A stretch of DNA of 32,416 nucleotides, taken from assembly GCA_003645255.1 (NCBI GenBank), contig QNES01000028.1:1-32416 (forward strand), given 5' to 3'. Below the pieces are notes generated by a model. It was not told the origin of the DNA and searched no databases. It saw nothing but the letters and a program-made list of their open reading frames with translations. Below, piece after piece: positions 17,547-25,506 of the stretch (positions within the stretch are counted from its first letter, which is position 1; each line of letters opens with the position of its first letter). The translations under genes and the position numbers were made by a program. This stretch comes from Gammaproteobacteria bacterium (GTDB taxonomy: Bacteria; Pseudomonadota; Gammaproteobacteria; Beggiatoales; Beggiatoaceae).

Positions 17547-17660
17547 ATTTCCTTTAGTATTAATAATAAAAAATGAAATAGCTAATTCCTAATTAAAAAA
17601 AGAATTACCCATTTCGCCCTACCAAAATTACCAAAACTGGTCATATCGGCACCCCTATTA

Positions 17661-17693
17661 AGAAACCAAGTATTTTGGAAAAACTCGGTTTCT
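17661..17693. repeat. Dispersed hairpin, AGAAACC variant
   Basis: AGAAACCAAG...ACTCGGTTTCT, arms matching except inside the CAAG/CTCG block. Variant of the AGAAA...TTTCT family, immediately followed by a perfect member. Confidence 0.7.
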
Positions 17694-17698
17694 AACCA

Positions 17699-17731
17699 AG
17701 AAATACTATTTTTTGAAAAAATAGTATTTCT
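17699..17731. repeat. Dispersed hairpin, AGAAATACTA type, perfect
   Basis: AGAAATACTATTTTTT and AAAAAATAGTATTTCT pair perfectly around one G. The cleanest ACTA/TAGT member of the family in the window. Confidence 0.88.
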
Positions 17732-17799
17732 AATAATGAGTGGCATTTTAAAACGACCACCCGGCACCGCTTGAAACTAGGGGGGTGTTCCAAGTGGTT

Positions 17800-17828
17800 G
17801 TGTTAATGGACACCGGTCCATTAGACAC
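17800..17828. repeat. TAATGGAC hairpin
   Basis: GTGT-TAATGGAC pairs with GTCCATTA-g-ACAC around a short ACCG loop. It is not part of the other repeat families and no gene starts nearby. Function unknown. Confidence 0.5.
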
Positions 17829-17837
17829 CTAAAGAGA

Positions 17838-17851
17838 TCAGTTATCAGTGA
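17838..17851. repeat. Orphan TAACTGA pair
   Basis: Minus-strand order TCACTGA TAACTGA, one exact and one changed heptamer. No start codon with a credible coding frame lies within 20 nt on either strand, unlike the three other arrays. Confidence 0.5.
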
Positions 17852-18308
17852 TCCAGTTAATCAAGAAATACTATATTCTTCTTTCGATTGGATACCCATT
17901 TTACAGCAAATCGAAATTAAGTCAAATGAATTTTGCATAAGTTTTACTTTTTGATGAAAAAAAGCTTATTTTATACAAAATTAAATTATCATAAAGCAGC
18001 TATTTATATATGACTACAGTCTATTTGTCATTTTAATTAGGACTTAATAGATAGGTATAAAAAATAATGCTCCATTATTCGATTTACAAAAAAAAATGTT
18101 ACGCGCTGAACTGGCTATTTTAGGCATGTTACAAATTCGCAAAAATCAATTTAGCCTTTTTTATAGAAAACCTAAGCAAAAAGCTTGTATTTTCATATCA
18201 AATCTGTTAAAATATTAAAGTGCATTTTAAAAATTCTTAGTTCACAAAATAGAACCCCAGGACATTTTACAAAGTTTAGGAATGTGCATGAAATAAATTC
18301 GACAACCA

Positions 18309-18337
18309 GACCTGGCAGGAAGAAAACCTGCCAGGTC
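18309..18337. repeat. GACCTGGCAGG hairpin, perfect
   Basis: GACCTGGCAGG (18309-18319) and CCTGCCAGGTC (18327-18337) form a perfect 11-bp stem. It lies downstream of the rloB remnant on the minus strand. Confidence 0.7.
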
Positions 18338-18362
18338 AAAATCCAGTTTGGACGCTGCCCTT

Positions 18363-18396
18363 GACCTGCCAGGTTTTGTTTTAAAGCCTGGTGGGC
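18363..18396. repeat. GACCTGCCAGG hairpin, imperfect
   Basis: GACCTGCCAGGTTT pairs with AAAGCCTGGTGGGC with several mismatches. Second copy of the CCTGCCAGG family within 60 nt of the first. Confidence 0.55.
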
Positions 18397-18530
18397 AAAC
18401 GTGTTTTTGTGTGCATCGGCATTCATTTTCTATCAGATATGTAGGGTGGGTAGAAATTTTTCAAACGAGGGGTTGCAAACGATTTCATATTTCTTATGTT
18501 TCACATAAGACTACTATATTCCAATAGCAT

Positions 18531-18848
18531 TCAATTATTGTAAAATTTTATCCCATCTCGTAATTCTTTAACAAGAAAAGGTTTACTTTTTTCAACATTT
18601 GTTAAATGCAGTAGCAACCATAATTCAAACGCTTCATTACTGTATGCAATTTGAATATTTTCCTATTTAGCGATCTTAAAAGCATCATTAAATTTATTAA
18701 TTTTTGTTTCATTTTCATCAGCATCGTCTTTATCAAAAACAGCCCAAACGAAATCAATTTCTTTGTGGCATTCAAAATCAGTTCGATTCTTTATAGCCTG
18801 ATCAATAACACCTTTAGGATTCCGTCCCGTTCCAACAGTTCTTATATA
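18531..18848 (-). pseudogene. rloB-like remnant (RloB family, PF13707)
   Basis: Minus-strand reading from 18848 gives YIRTVGTGRNPKGVIDQAI, then HKEIDFVWAVFDKDDADENE, then FNDAFKIAK, an in-frame TAG (18663-18665), and on in the same frame ENIQIAYSNEAFELWLLLHL to TGA at 18531. GTG(R/K)NP, VW.VFDKDD and AYSN..FELWLLLH are RloB hallmarks. RloB genes travel with restriction-modification systems and rloA. The first part of the protein is missing, and the preceding TAG (18849-18851) and internal TAG show that it is dead. It follows the rloA remnant, out of frame with it. Confidence 0.75.
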
Positions 18849-19227
18849 CTACGTCAGGACGTTCAGGCTTATTTTTTTCATCAAAATATCTAAAATCAGA
18901 AAGCGCATAAATCTCAGTCGCTTCCCAATTATTCTTCTCTACAAAATTTATTTGATCTCTCCAAAGTGGGCAATACGTCAGTATATTTGTATCATGAGTG
19001 GCAAAAATAATTTGTGCCCCATACGGATTGGTTGCTTTATTTAAAAATAAATTTATCGTATTAATTGTCATCATCGGGTGCATTTTAGCTTCAATTTCAT
19101 CAATAAGCATAATACTCCCTTCGCTCAAGGTTCTAATGATGGGTCCACTTAAATGAAATGCTTTTTTTGTACCTTCTGATTCATTATCATCTAAATCCCA
19201 ACTACTTATACGTATATTTAAATAATG
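18814..19227 (-). pseudogene. rloA-like AAA15 ATPase remnant, C-terminal part only
   Basis: Open minus-strand frame from 19227: LNIRISSWDLDDNESEGTKK, AFHLSGPIIRTLSEGS, then Walker B IMLIDEIEAKMHP and IIFATHDTNILTYCPLWRDQ with the sensor/switch His. This is the C-terminal part of an AAA15-family (COG1106, RloA-like) ATPase. Walker A and most of the N-terminal domain are absent; a TAA lies just upstream at 19228-19230, and the DNA methyltransferase gene ends 40 nt away. The tail runs out of frame into RloB-like sequence near 18845, suggesting a deletion that joined the two genes. It cannot encode a working ATPase. Confidence 0.75.
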
Positions 19228-19267
19228 TTAAAATACTTTTGTACTACTACTTATATGAAAAACTATA

Positions 19268-22075
19268 TTACTGTTCTAAGCGCACCATAGCTAAATCATA
19301 TAATTGTAATAGCTTTTCATCCTCATACAAAGCCGCTTCCGGTATTTTGTGAGACATTTCGATAATGGTTTTATAATCTTGTTGCGCCCATGCGTTTTTA
19401 AAACCAGTACGCATCACTTCTAAACGAAAAGCTTTGAGACGCTTTTTCTGACTTTGGCGATATTGTTTAAATTCATGCAATAAATGGGCTTCACGGATTT
19501 TTTCTAAATCTTGTGCTTTATGTTGTTCTGGAATATACCAGCGTTCTGTTGCGTATTGTTGTAAAATGGTGTTATCTTTTTCCAGATTGCGACAAGCTTT
19601 AAATTGATGGGATAAATAGTGATGAATTTGACTTGGTACCGCGCCCTTGCCCTCATATTTTAAGAAGTTAAATTCTAACAGGGTATCTAATTCTACCATG
19701 AGTTCATGTTTTTTCCAACCAGCACCGAGAAGCTTAATCAATTTAGGATGAATATCCTGGCGAGTTGATGGCTGTTTTTTCAAAAAATTATTCAGCCAAT
19801 CAATTGCGCTGCGTTCATCGGAGATAAGTAGTGCCAGTTGGGGCGAATTTTTAGTCTTTTTGCGCTTTTGCTCATAATTTTCTATTTGCTCCAAACGAAA
19901 AATCATGCCATCGCGTTCTTTAAAATGTTCTCTTAAACCAGCTTGAAATTGTTGACTAGACAGCGGTACTGAGTAACCATGCCCGATAAAATACGCTACT
20001 GTGCGATCATATAAAATGCGCGGTTCGCGTTCTGAAATCCATTCGAGTTCACCGTTTTTTATTTTAGTAATCGGCAAGTAATTTAAATGGTTGCGAACAA
20101 ATTCCCATACCCCCGCCTCAGAACCAGCCGCTTTTTCAAAGCGTTCTTCTAAGCTACTATTAGGTTTATAAGCGGAAATAATTAAATCTTGTTTAACCGA
20201 GATTGTATTTGTGACAGCGTTGAAACTGCCCTGTTTTTTGTCTAAAGCCGATACATTGGCAATGATAAATCCAGCTTCTTGCAAAGTGGTTTGTAATATA
20301 TTCCAAACCCCGGCTCGCGTGTTAGAAAACTCCACCGTCATCCAGTGCCCAGGTTTGAGAATACGAAAAGCTTCTTTGAAACAATTTACTATCAGGGCAC
20401 GGTAATCACTTAACTTTTTGTTCTGGGTTTTATTGACAATGGCTTCCTGTTGGTTATTGGTAAAAACTTGTAGCCATGATTCCCAGAGAAAATTGAGCTC
20501 TGAATACATGAGATTCGAGCCAAAGGGCGGATCAAGGAAAATATAGTCTATAACCGCATCTTCCATTTTGAAATCCGAGAAGTTTTGACAGGCAACCAAC
20601 GCTTCATTAACTTTATGATATGTTCCAAGTAGCTGAGTTAATCGCCTGATTTTTCCAGCTATAATATACTCTAACGACACATCTACTATTTGGGAGCTAA
20701 TATAAAGTGTTCCACTAAGATATTGATTAACTTGAGAATAATGATTGGGAACGTAGCGTGCGATCTTTGCCATTCCTAACACAGCCTGCTGAATAACAAA
20801 TAACATATAATGCTTTATATTTTCATTCAAAGAAGAAACATTGTGATATCCACATTGAAGAGTTAATAATGCCCGCTTAGAATAAAAATGGTGTACATGT
20901 GTTATACCAAGATGCAACGGTTCAGCCATCTTATCACCTTTTGGCAAGGCAACCGTCGGAAACCAATATGGTACCTCTGTCTTCTCTATTTTTTCTAATA
21001 ACGCTAAATCAAATTCATCTGGTGTTTTTTCATAACGGGTTTTGCCCACAGAATAATTAATCAAAACTGGCACTTGCTTTGCCTGTCGTACCGTTTCACT
21101 AATGGCAGTATCAAAGCGCGTTATCCAAGCGCGTTCTAAGGTGCGTTTTGTCAATGTCGCGTCACAATGGGGGCAAGGAAATTGAGGTTTTCCCGCCTCT
21201 CTATTGACAGCCGCTTCCCAAAATATGACATCGTTGGCACATTCAGGGCAAATAAAGATATCAGACCACACCGTATAATTAATGCGCCCCAGGATTATCC
21301 ATATAGGGCAAGCCATTTCACCTAAAATAATTTTCTTAATGTCATTGGTGTGTTCTTTGATATTTTTGGTGCTGAAATGCAGGGTTTGATACATCCAACC
21401 ACATTCTGTTTCCACAGCTTGCAGAATGCGATGCGCCTCTTGTTCAAGGGTGAAGGCATCAACAGGCGTATTGTAGTTATAAGCAATAAATGTCGCTGCG
21501 GGCGATAAATCATTTAAAATGGCTCGCCGTGCGCCTAACTTTGAAAATGGTTGCCAACCTGATTTGCCATTTTCATCTTGCGCCTCAATCGTGCCGTCAG
21601 GCTGTACGCGATAGCCTAAAGATTCAATGGTTTTTTGATCGCCACACAGTTGCGCCGCTACCCCCGTCATACCCGTACCACAAAAACCATCAAATACCAC
21701 ATTACCAGGCTCAGTGTAATGCAATATATAGCGCATAATCGCCTTATGAGGAACCTTGGTATGATAAGAATGCGCGTTATAAATGGGATCATTTTTGCCT
21801 TCGGTGACATCGGTGGCAAAGGGTTCGCGGTGGTAATTGTTATGATTTTGTTCCCATTCGTTTAAAAAATCAGCTAACCAGGGATTAGGGCAAGCGGTGT
21901 AATAGGGTGGATCAGAAAGGGCTAAAATAGCCTCATCGGTGGCGTGAGGAAATCCTGAAAATCTTTTAAAATCAGGACCTTGCAGTTTTTTGCGGAGTTC
22001 TTCTAAAAAATAGGCACGACGCGCTTCATCGTTTTCAAAGTGAATACCTAAACATTTTACGGGTAAGTTTAACAT
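19268..22075 (-). CDS. Large DNA methyltransferase (N4/N6 amino type), about 935 aa
   Basis: SAM-dependent DNA methyltransferase. Motif I is FDGFCGTGMTGVAA (about residue 130 from the chosen start). There are two DPPY/F motifs: LSDPPYYTACPNPW near the N-terminus and DYIFLDPPFGSNLMYSELNF in the middle, the latter in the usual catalytic context. A probable zinc ribbon, ICPEC...CPHC, lies between them. The C-terminal 300 residues are helical, possibly target recognition. The ATG at 22075 (MLNLPVKCLGIHF) is preferred to a TTG at 22123, which would add a duplicated SELKLK phrase; neither start has a good SD. No restriction endonuclease is adjacent; only rloA/rloB remnants follow. Could be an orphan modification enzyme or the survivor of a defence island. 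Confidence 0.85.
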   Translation of the reverse strand: MLNLPVKCLGIHFENDEARRAYFLEELRKKLQGPDFKRFSGFPHATDEAILALSDPPYYTACPNPWLADFLNEWEQNHNNYHREPFATDVTEGKNDPIYNAHSYHTKVPHKAIMRYILHYTEPGNVVFDGFCGTGMTGVAAQLCGDQKTIESLGYRVQPDGTIEAQDENGKSGWQPFSKLGARRAILNDLSPAATFIAYNYNTPVDAFTLEQEAHRILQAVETECGWMYQTLHFSTKNIKEHTNDIKKIILGEMACPIWIILGRINYTVWSDIFICPECANDVIFWEAAVNREAGKPQFPCPHCDATLTKRTLERAWITRFDTAISETVRQAKQVPVLINYSVGKTRYEKTPDEFDLALLEKIEKTEVPYWFPTVALPKGDKMAEPLHLGITHVHHFYSKRALLTLQCGYHNVSSLNENIKHYMLFVIQQAVLGMAKIARYVPNHYSQVNQYLSGTLYISSQIVDVSLEYIIAGKIRRLTQLLGTYHKVNEALVACQNFSDFKMEDAVIDYIFLDPPFGSNLMYSELNFLWESWLQVFTNNQQEAIVNKTQNKKLSDYRALIVNCFKEAFRILKPGHWMTVEFSNTRAGVWNILQTTLQEAGFIIANVSALDKKQGSFNAVTNTISVKQDLIISAYKPNSSLEERFEKAAGSEAGVWEFVRNHLNYLPITKIKNGELEWISEREPRILYDRTVAYFIGHGYSVPLSSQQFQAGLREHFKERDGMIFRLEQIENYEQKRKKTKNSPQLALLISDERSAIDWLNNFLKKQPSTRQDIHPKLIKLLGAGWKKHELMVELDTLLEFNFLKYEGKGAVPSQIHHYLSHQFKACRNLEKDNTILQQYATERWYIPEQHKAQDLEKIREAHLLHEFKQYRQSQKKRLKAFRLEVMRTGFKNAWAQQDYKTIIEMSHKIPEAALYEDEKLLQLYDLAMVRLEQ

Positions 22076-22254
22076 TTTCAATTTTAATTCTGATACTTGC
22101 TTTTTAAGTTTTAATTCTGACAATAATAACAGAAAGCGATTTTATATAATTAAGCTTTGTACAAAAGACATTTTTTATTGTCTGAATCAGAATTAACAGA
22201 ATTTTAGAATTATTGAGATATCGGCTAAAGTTTTTTTCTTTTGGGTGAGATACA

Positions 22255-22276
22255 GGGCAACCATAAAGGATTGCCC
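22255..22276. repeat. GGGCAA...TTGCCC hairpin
   Basis: GGGCAACC ATAAA GGATTGCCC, one bulge. The right half CCATAAAGGATTG matches about 918-930, marking it as a dispersed repeat. Confidence 0.6.
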
Positions 22277-22383
22277 CTACAAAAGATGTACTTCACTCAA
22301 AAGGGAAATGCTATATATTAACTTTTGAAAAACACCAGTTACTACAAGAATTGTATATAAAAAAGCTTTGTACAGAACAATAT

Positions 22384-22463
22384 TGTAGGGTGTATAAGTG
22401 ATAACGTCATACACCAAGCTATAAATCATAGGGCTCCTGACGCGGAACTTATCCACCCTATAA
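22384..22463. repeat. TAGGGTG-bounded inverted-repeat element, about 80 nt
   Basis: The left end TTGTAGGGTGTATAAGT and the right end ACTTATCCACCCTATA are inverted copies with two mismatches. A smaller hairpin, GGTGTAT...ATACACC, is nested at the left (about 22389-22415). Confidence 0.6.
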
Positions 22464-22521
22464 ACAATTGTCTAAGTTATTTCATGCATGTTCCTATCAA
22501 AATTGGAATGTGAATTTTTCC

Positions 22522-22554
22522 AAAAAAAAAGCCTAACCAAAGAATGGCTAGGCT
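22522..22554 (-). terminator. Rho-independent terminator of aprBA
   Basis: On the minus strand AGCCTAGCCA, a TTCTT loop and TGGTTAGGCT form a 10-bp stem with one G-T pair, followed directly by nine T. It is about 150 nt past the aprA stop, correctly oriented for the aprBA transcript. The best classical terminator in the window. Confidence 0.85.
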
Positions 22555-22702
22555 GATTTAAGGGTTAATGATTAATTATGAACTATTCACTATTAGGGAC
22601 TTCCAGAAAATAAATTATCCCAAACACCCGTTTTTTCGAGATGCAAGTCTTTTCTACCGAAAAAACTTGAACCTCGAAACTTATTTTTTTGTAAAGCGTT
22701 TG

Positions 22703-24607
22703 TTACTTAGCAACTAAGTTAACATGAGGTACCTTCTTCAAGCTCCACTTTTTAGACTTACGATCATAAGTGGAGTTGACGAAGCACTTCCAATTTTCTT
22801 CATCAACGAAGTTGAAGTCCATGCGATAGTAGAAGCCCGGATAACGGGATTCTTCACGGAATTGAATGTGTTTCATGTGAGCTTCTGCCGTGATGATGCG
22901 GTGATAGTTTTCCCAAGCACGGAGCAATTCGTGCAAATCTTTTGCCCGCATTTTGAAGGAATCTTCCTTGAGCATTTCCAACTTGTATTCGCAGACTTCC
23001 AACATTTTCGCGTTGGTTTGATACCAAGTCGCTACACCCGCGCAGTATTCGTCCATAATCTTTTGCAGACGGAATTGCAACATTTTGGGGGTGATGTAGT
23101 TAGGATTGACATCAATAGCGGTGCTGTAATCTTTGTGTTCCAAGAAGGTTTTCACTGGCTTGTAGATATCAGCTACCAATTGATCAACAGGCGCATCTAA
23201 TTCCGGTTTCCAGTCTTTGTGATCCAGCGCATACTTCACCATAGCTTTAGCCGCAATACGACCTTCTGCATGGGAGCCAGATGAGAATTTGTGACCAGAA
23301 GCACCAACACCGTCACCCGCTGTAAATAACCCCTTGATTGTGGTCATGGAACGATAACCCCAAGACCATTCTGGTGGTGCGCCTAAGTCAGTCGGACCGG
23401 AGACCCAAATACCACAGCAACCAGAATGTGAACCCAGTAAATACGGTTCGGTCGGCATCAACTCAGATGGCCTCTTTTCTGGTTCAATGTTTTCACCAGC
23501 CCAGACACCTGCTTGACCGATACACATATCCAAGAAATCTTCCCAAGCTTCAGCTTCTAAATGCTTGATTTCCTTGGGAGTCATGGTTTCAGCCAATTTA
23601 GCTAAAGCGGTTGGCGTATCCATATAAATTGGACCACGACCTTCTTTCATCTCATGCATCATGAGATGGTTACGTAAACAAGAAGCTGGCACCGCAGCTA
23701 GACCATAAGGCGGATAGTCATTCAACATCTCCTTGTTTCTTTCCATGTAGTTTTCACCAAAGGCATTGGTTGCCTTCGCTTTAAACAACAAGAACCATGC
23801 ACCGACTGGACCATAACCGTCTTTAAAGCGGGCTGGTACAAAGCGGTTTTCCATCATGGTTAATTCCGCACCGGCTTCAGCAGCCATAGCGTAGGTGGAA
23901 CCTGCATTCCAGACTGGATACCAAGCGCGACCGGAACCTTCACCAACAGAGCGTGGGCGGAAGAGATTAACGCAACCACCAGCGGCGAGCAGACAAGCTT
24001 TGAACTTATAGACATACACTTTGTGTTCACGCACGGAGAAACCGATAGCACCTGCTACACGTTCCGGATCGTTTTTATCGTTGATCAATTTAACGATGAA
24101 CACACGTTCCTGGATACGGTCAGTCCCCAGGGCTTTTTTAGCGGCTTCGGCAACAATCCATTTATAGGATTCGCCATTAATCATAATTTGCCATTTACCA
24201 GAACGGACCGGTTTACCGCCATCTTTCAAGGATTTGCCTTCATCACCTTTTTGTTTCCAAATCGGCAGTCCCCATTCTTCAAACAACTGTACCGAGTCAT
24301 CAACGTGACGACCTACATCATAAGCCAAATCGTCACGGGTAATACCCATTAAGTCATTAGCGACCATACGGGTATAATCTGCCGGATCATTATCACCCAG
24401 GTAAGTATTAATTGCAGATAAACCTTGAGCGACTGCACCGGAACGATCCAAAGCGGCTTTATCAACCAATTTGATTTTGAGATCAGTGCCTTCAGTCCAA
24501 CGCATGATTTCATACGCTGCACCACAGCACGCCATTCCACCACCAATCAACAGGATATCGACTTCTTCTTCAATAACTTGTGGATTACCAAAAGTGCCTT
24601 CTGCCAT
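22703..24607 (-). CDS. aprA: Adenylylsulfate reductase, alpha subunit
   Basis: FAD subunit of dissimilatory APS reductase; in sulfur oxidisers it runs in the direction sulfite + AMP to APS in the cytoplasm. The 634-aa length is typical. The N-terminal FAD fold is visible at 16-29 (VDILLIGGGMACCG), then LVDKAALDRSGAVAQGLSAI, YPVWNAGSTYAMAAEAGAEL and MMENRFVPARFKDGYGPVGA, and the flavoprotein C-terminal signature GLFTAGDGVGASGHKFSSGS. AGGA lies 7 nt before the ATG. It is 87 nt downstream of aprB, with a hairpin between, and is followed by a strong terminator, so the operon is just aprBA. No aprM, qmo, sat or dsr gene is present here. Confidence 0.97.
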   Translation of the reverse strand: MAEGTFGNPQVIEEEVDILLIGGGMACCGAAYEIMRWTEGTDLKIKLVDKAALDRSGAVAQGLSAINTYLGDNDPADYTRMVANDLMGITRDDLAYDVGRHVDDSVQLFEEWGLPIWKQKGDEGKSLKDGGKPVRSGKWQIMINGESYKWIVAEAAKKALGTDRIQERVFIVKLINDKNDPERVAGAIGFSVREHKVYVYKFKACLLAAGGCVNLFRPRSVGEGSGRAWYPVWNAGSTYAMAAEAGAELTMMENRFVPARFKDGYGPVGAWFLLFKAKATNAFGENYMERNKEMLNDYPPYGLAAVPASCLRNHLMMHEMKEGRGPIYMDTPTALAKLAETMTPKEIKHLEAEAWEDFLDMCIGQAGVWAGENIEPEKRPSELMPTEPYLLGSHSGCCGIWVSGPTDLGAPPEWSWGYRSMTTIKGLFTAGDGVGASGHKFSSGSHAEGRIAAKAMVKYALDHKDWKPELDAPVDQLVADIYKPVKTFLEHKDYSTAIDVNPNYITPKMLQFRLQKIMDEYCAGVATWYQTNAKMLEVCEYKLEMLKEDSFKMRAKDLHELLRAWENYHRIITAEAHMKHIQFREESRYPGFYYRMDFNFVDEENWKCFVNSTYDRKSKKWSLKKVPHVNLVAK

Positions 24608-24648
24608 GTTTGTTTCCTAACTATTCAGTTGTGTTAATATTTTATGCA

Positions 24649-24678
24649 CATCAACACCTACCTAAAAGGCAGGTGATG
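24649..24678 (-). promoter_or_regulatory. Intercistronic hairpin between aprB and aprA
   Basis: CACCTACCT (24655-24663) and AGGCAGGTG (24667-24675) pair with one mismatch, extended by CATC/GATG outside. It lies in the aprB-aprA spacer and has no T-run, so transcript stabilisation or differential expression is more likely than termination. Confidence 0.5.
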
Positions 24679-24694
24679 CCCGAAGTCTGTCACC

Positions 24695-25159
24695 TTACAG
24701 ACGAATTAATTGGCTTCTATCGCCCTTCAATTCTTTACCCATGTTGAAAAAGCCGGGTTTATCAATATCGTCCATATTAACCTGGGGTTTACCGGCATAA
24801 GGCTCAATAGAACCTTCAGGGGTGGTACGAATGGGGAATTTGAAACGTTTTTTATTGCCATTGCGGAAAACAATCGTCCACATGATGGAATCACTACCGC
24901 GTAGCGGTTGTACAGAGGCACCCAAAGGTACGATATCAGCATAGTGACGGACTTCAATCGCATTTTGCGGGCAAATTTTCACGCAGGAATAACATTCCCA
25001 ACATTGCTCAGGTTCTTGATTGAAAGCTTTCATGGCATGACCTGTTTCGGAGCCATCTTTATCCAGTTTCATCAAGTTATGGGGGCAAATATACATACAA
25101 GCGGTCTTATCTTGACCTTTGCAGCCGTCGCATTTTTCAGTACGCACAAATGTAGGCAT
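24695..25159 (-). CDS. aprB: Adenylylsulfate reductase, beta (iron-sulfur) subunit
   Basis: 154 aa, the usual length. Electron-transfer subunit with two [4Fe-4S] clusters: Cys10, 13, 21 and 25 in CDGCKGQDKTACMYICP, and Cys53, 56, 59 and 63 in CWECYSCVKICP. The C-terminal tail that wraps around AprA follows (GSDSIMWTIVFRNGNKKRFK). GAGG lies 11 nt before the ATG. First gene of the aprBA unit. Two overlapping palindromes about 70-100 nt upstream are candidate control sites. Confidence 0.97.
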   Translation of the reverse strand: MPTFVRTEKCDGCKGQDKTACMYICPHNLMKLDKDGSETGHAMKAFNQEPEQCWECYSCVKICPQNAIEVRHYADIVPLGASVQPLRGSDSIMWTIVFRNGNKKRFKFPIRTTPEGSIEPYAGKPQVNMDDIDKPGFFNMGKELKGDRSQLIRL

Positions 25160-25226
25160 TGTTAGACTTTCCTCATTAAAAGTGTACTCATTATTAAGTT
25201 TAAAAATTTCTACTCCTAAAAAATTT

Positions 25227-25258
25227 CAATTTGTACAAATTGATATAAATATCAATTT
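25227..25258 (-). promoter_or_regulatory. Two overlapping palindromes upstream of aprB, candidate operator
   Basis: CAATTTGTACAAATTG (25227-25242) is a perfect 16-nt palindrome. It overlaps AAATTGATA-TAAA-TATCAATTT (25237-25258), a perfect 9-bp inverted repeat; both share the half-site AAATTG. They lie 68-99 nt before the aprB ATG. Three to four AAATTG half-sites in 32 nt are consistent with a dimeric regulator site. Confidence 0.5.
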
Positions 25259-25350
25259 TTTTATACAAATATGTTAGCCGAGCAGATTTGCTAACGATTT
25301 AAGATTATAACATAATAAAATTATAATATTATAACATTCAATTAATAAAA

Positions 25351-25383
25351 AGAAATACTATTTTTGGAAAAAATAGTATTTCT
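25351..25383. repeat. Dispersed hairpin, AGAAATACTA type
   Basis: AGAAATACTATTTTT and AAAATAGTATTTCT pair perfectly around GG. Lies about 190 nt upstream of aprB. Confidence 0.85.
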
Positions 25384-25468
25384 GACAAGCTAATAATAAA
25401 AATAATTCTAACATATTTTTTAAAATCTATAACAATAAATTCTGAAATTTATTCAAGATTTTAATGAT

Positions 25469-25494
25469 AAGGGCAGTTCACTGCGATTGCCCTT
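25469..25494 (-). terminator. AAGGGCA/TGCCCTT hairpin after the small unknown gene
   Basis: 7-bp GC-containing stem; on the minus strand it starts 13 nt past the stop of the 25507-25818 gene and is followed by an AT-rich stretch. The flanking GGTATATTA phrase also bounds the repeat block near 1049, so it belongs to a dispersed element. Confidence 0.5.
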
Positions 25495-25506
25495 GTGACC
25501 GGTATA

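Larger units (their letters stand above)
17547..18530. other. Long repeat-rich intergenic region, no gene
   Basis: About 980 nt upstream of the large secreted protein. It contains AGAAA...TTTCT hairpins (17661-17731), a TAATGGAC hairpin (17800-17828), an orphan TAACTGA pair (17838-17851), two CCTGCCAGG hairpins (18309-18396) and a lone GTAGGGTGGGTAGAA copy at about 18440. Short open frames here are built from the repeats. The promoter of the secreted protein should lie near 17550-17650 but none stands out. Confidence 0.6.
22076..22702. other. Intergenic region between aprA and the methyltransferase gene
   Basis: No gene. It contains a GGGCAA/TTGCCC hairpin (22255-22276), an inverted-repeat element with TAGGGTG arms (22384-22463) and the terminator of aprBA. 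The methyltransferase promoter must lie here too, but is not evident. A TCAGAATTAA phrase recurs just upstream of the methyltransferase gene (about 22098-22125 and 22185). Confidence 0.55.
25160..25506. other. Upstream region of aprBA, about 350 nt, no gene
   Basis: Contains the aprB 5' leader, overlapping palindromes (25227-25258), a perfect ACTA-type hairpin (25351-25383) and a GGGCA hairpin (25469-25494) ending the neighbouring gene. The 25260-25345 part is almost pure A/T and probably holds the aprB promoter, but no single -10/-35 pair is convincing. Confidence 0.6.

Noticed and set aside
17582-17767. 61-codon minus-strand open frame
   Set aside because: Spans two AGAAA...TTTCT hairpins; the peptide is a translation of the repeats.
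18193-18426. 77-codon minus-strand open frame
   Set aside because: Covers both CCTGCCAGG hairpins; no RBS and no family resemblance.
22724-23200. 158-codon plus-strand open frame
   Set aside because: Antisense shadow of aprA, whose conserved protein explains the open frame.
25161-25195. Possible 9-codon leader peptide (MSTLLMRKV) just before aprB
   Set aside because: The ATG has AGGAG only 21 nt away and the peptide has no regulatory codon run; such short frames are common by chance.
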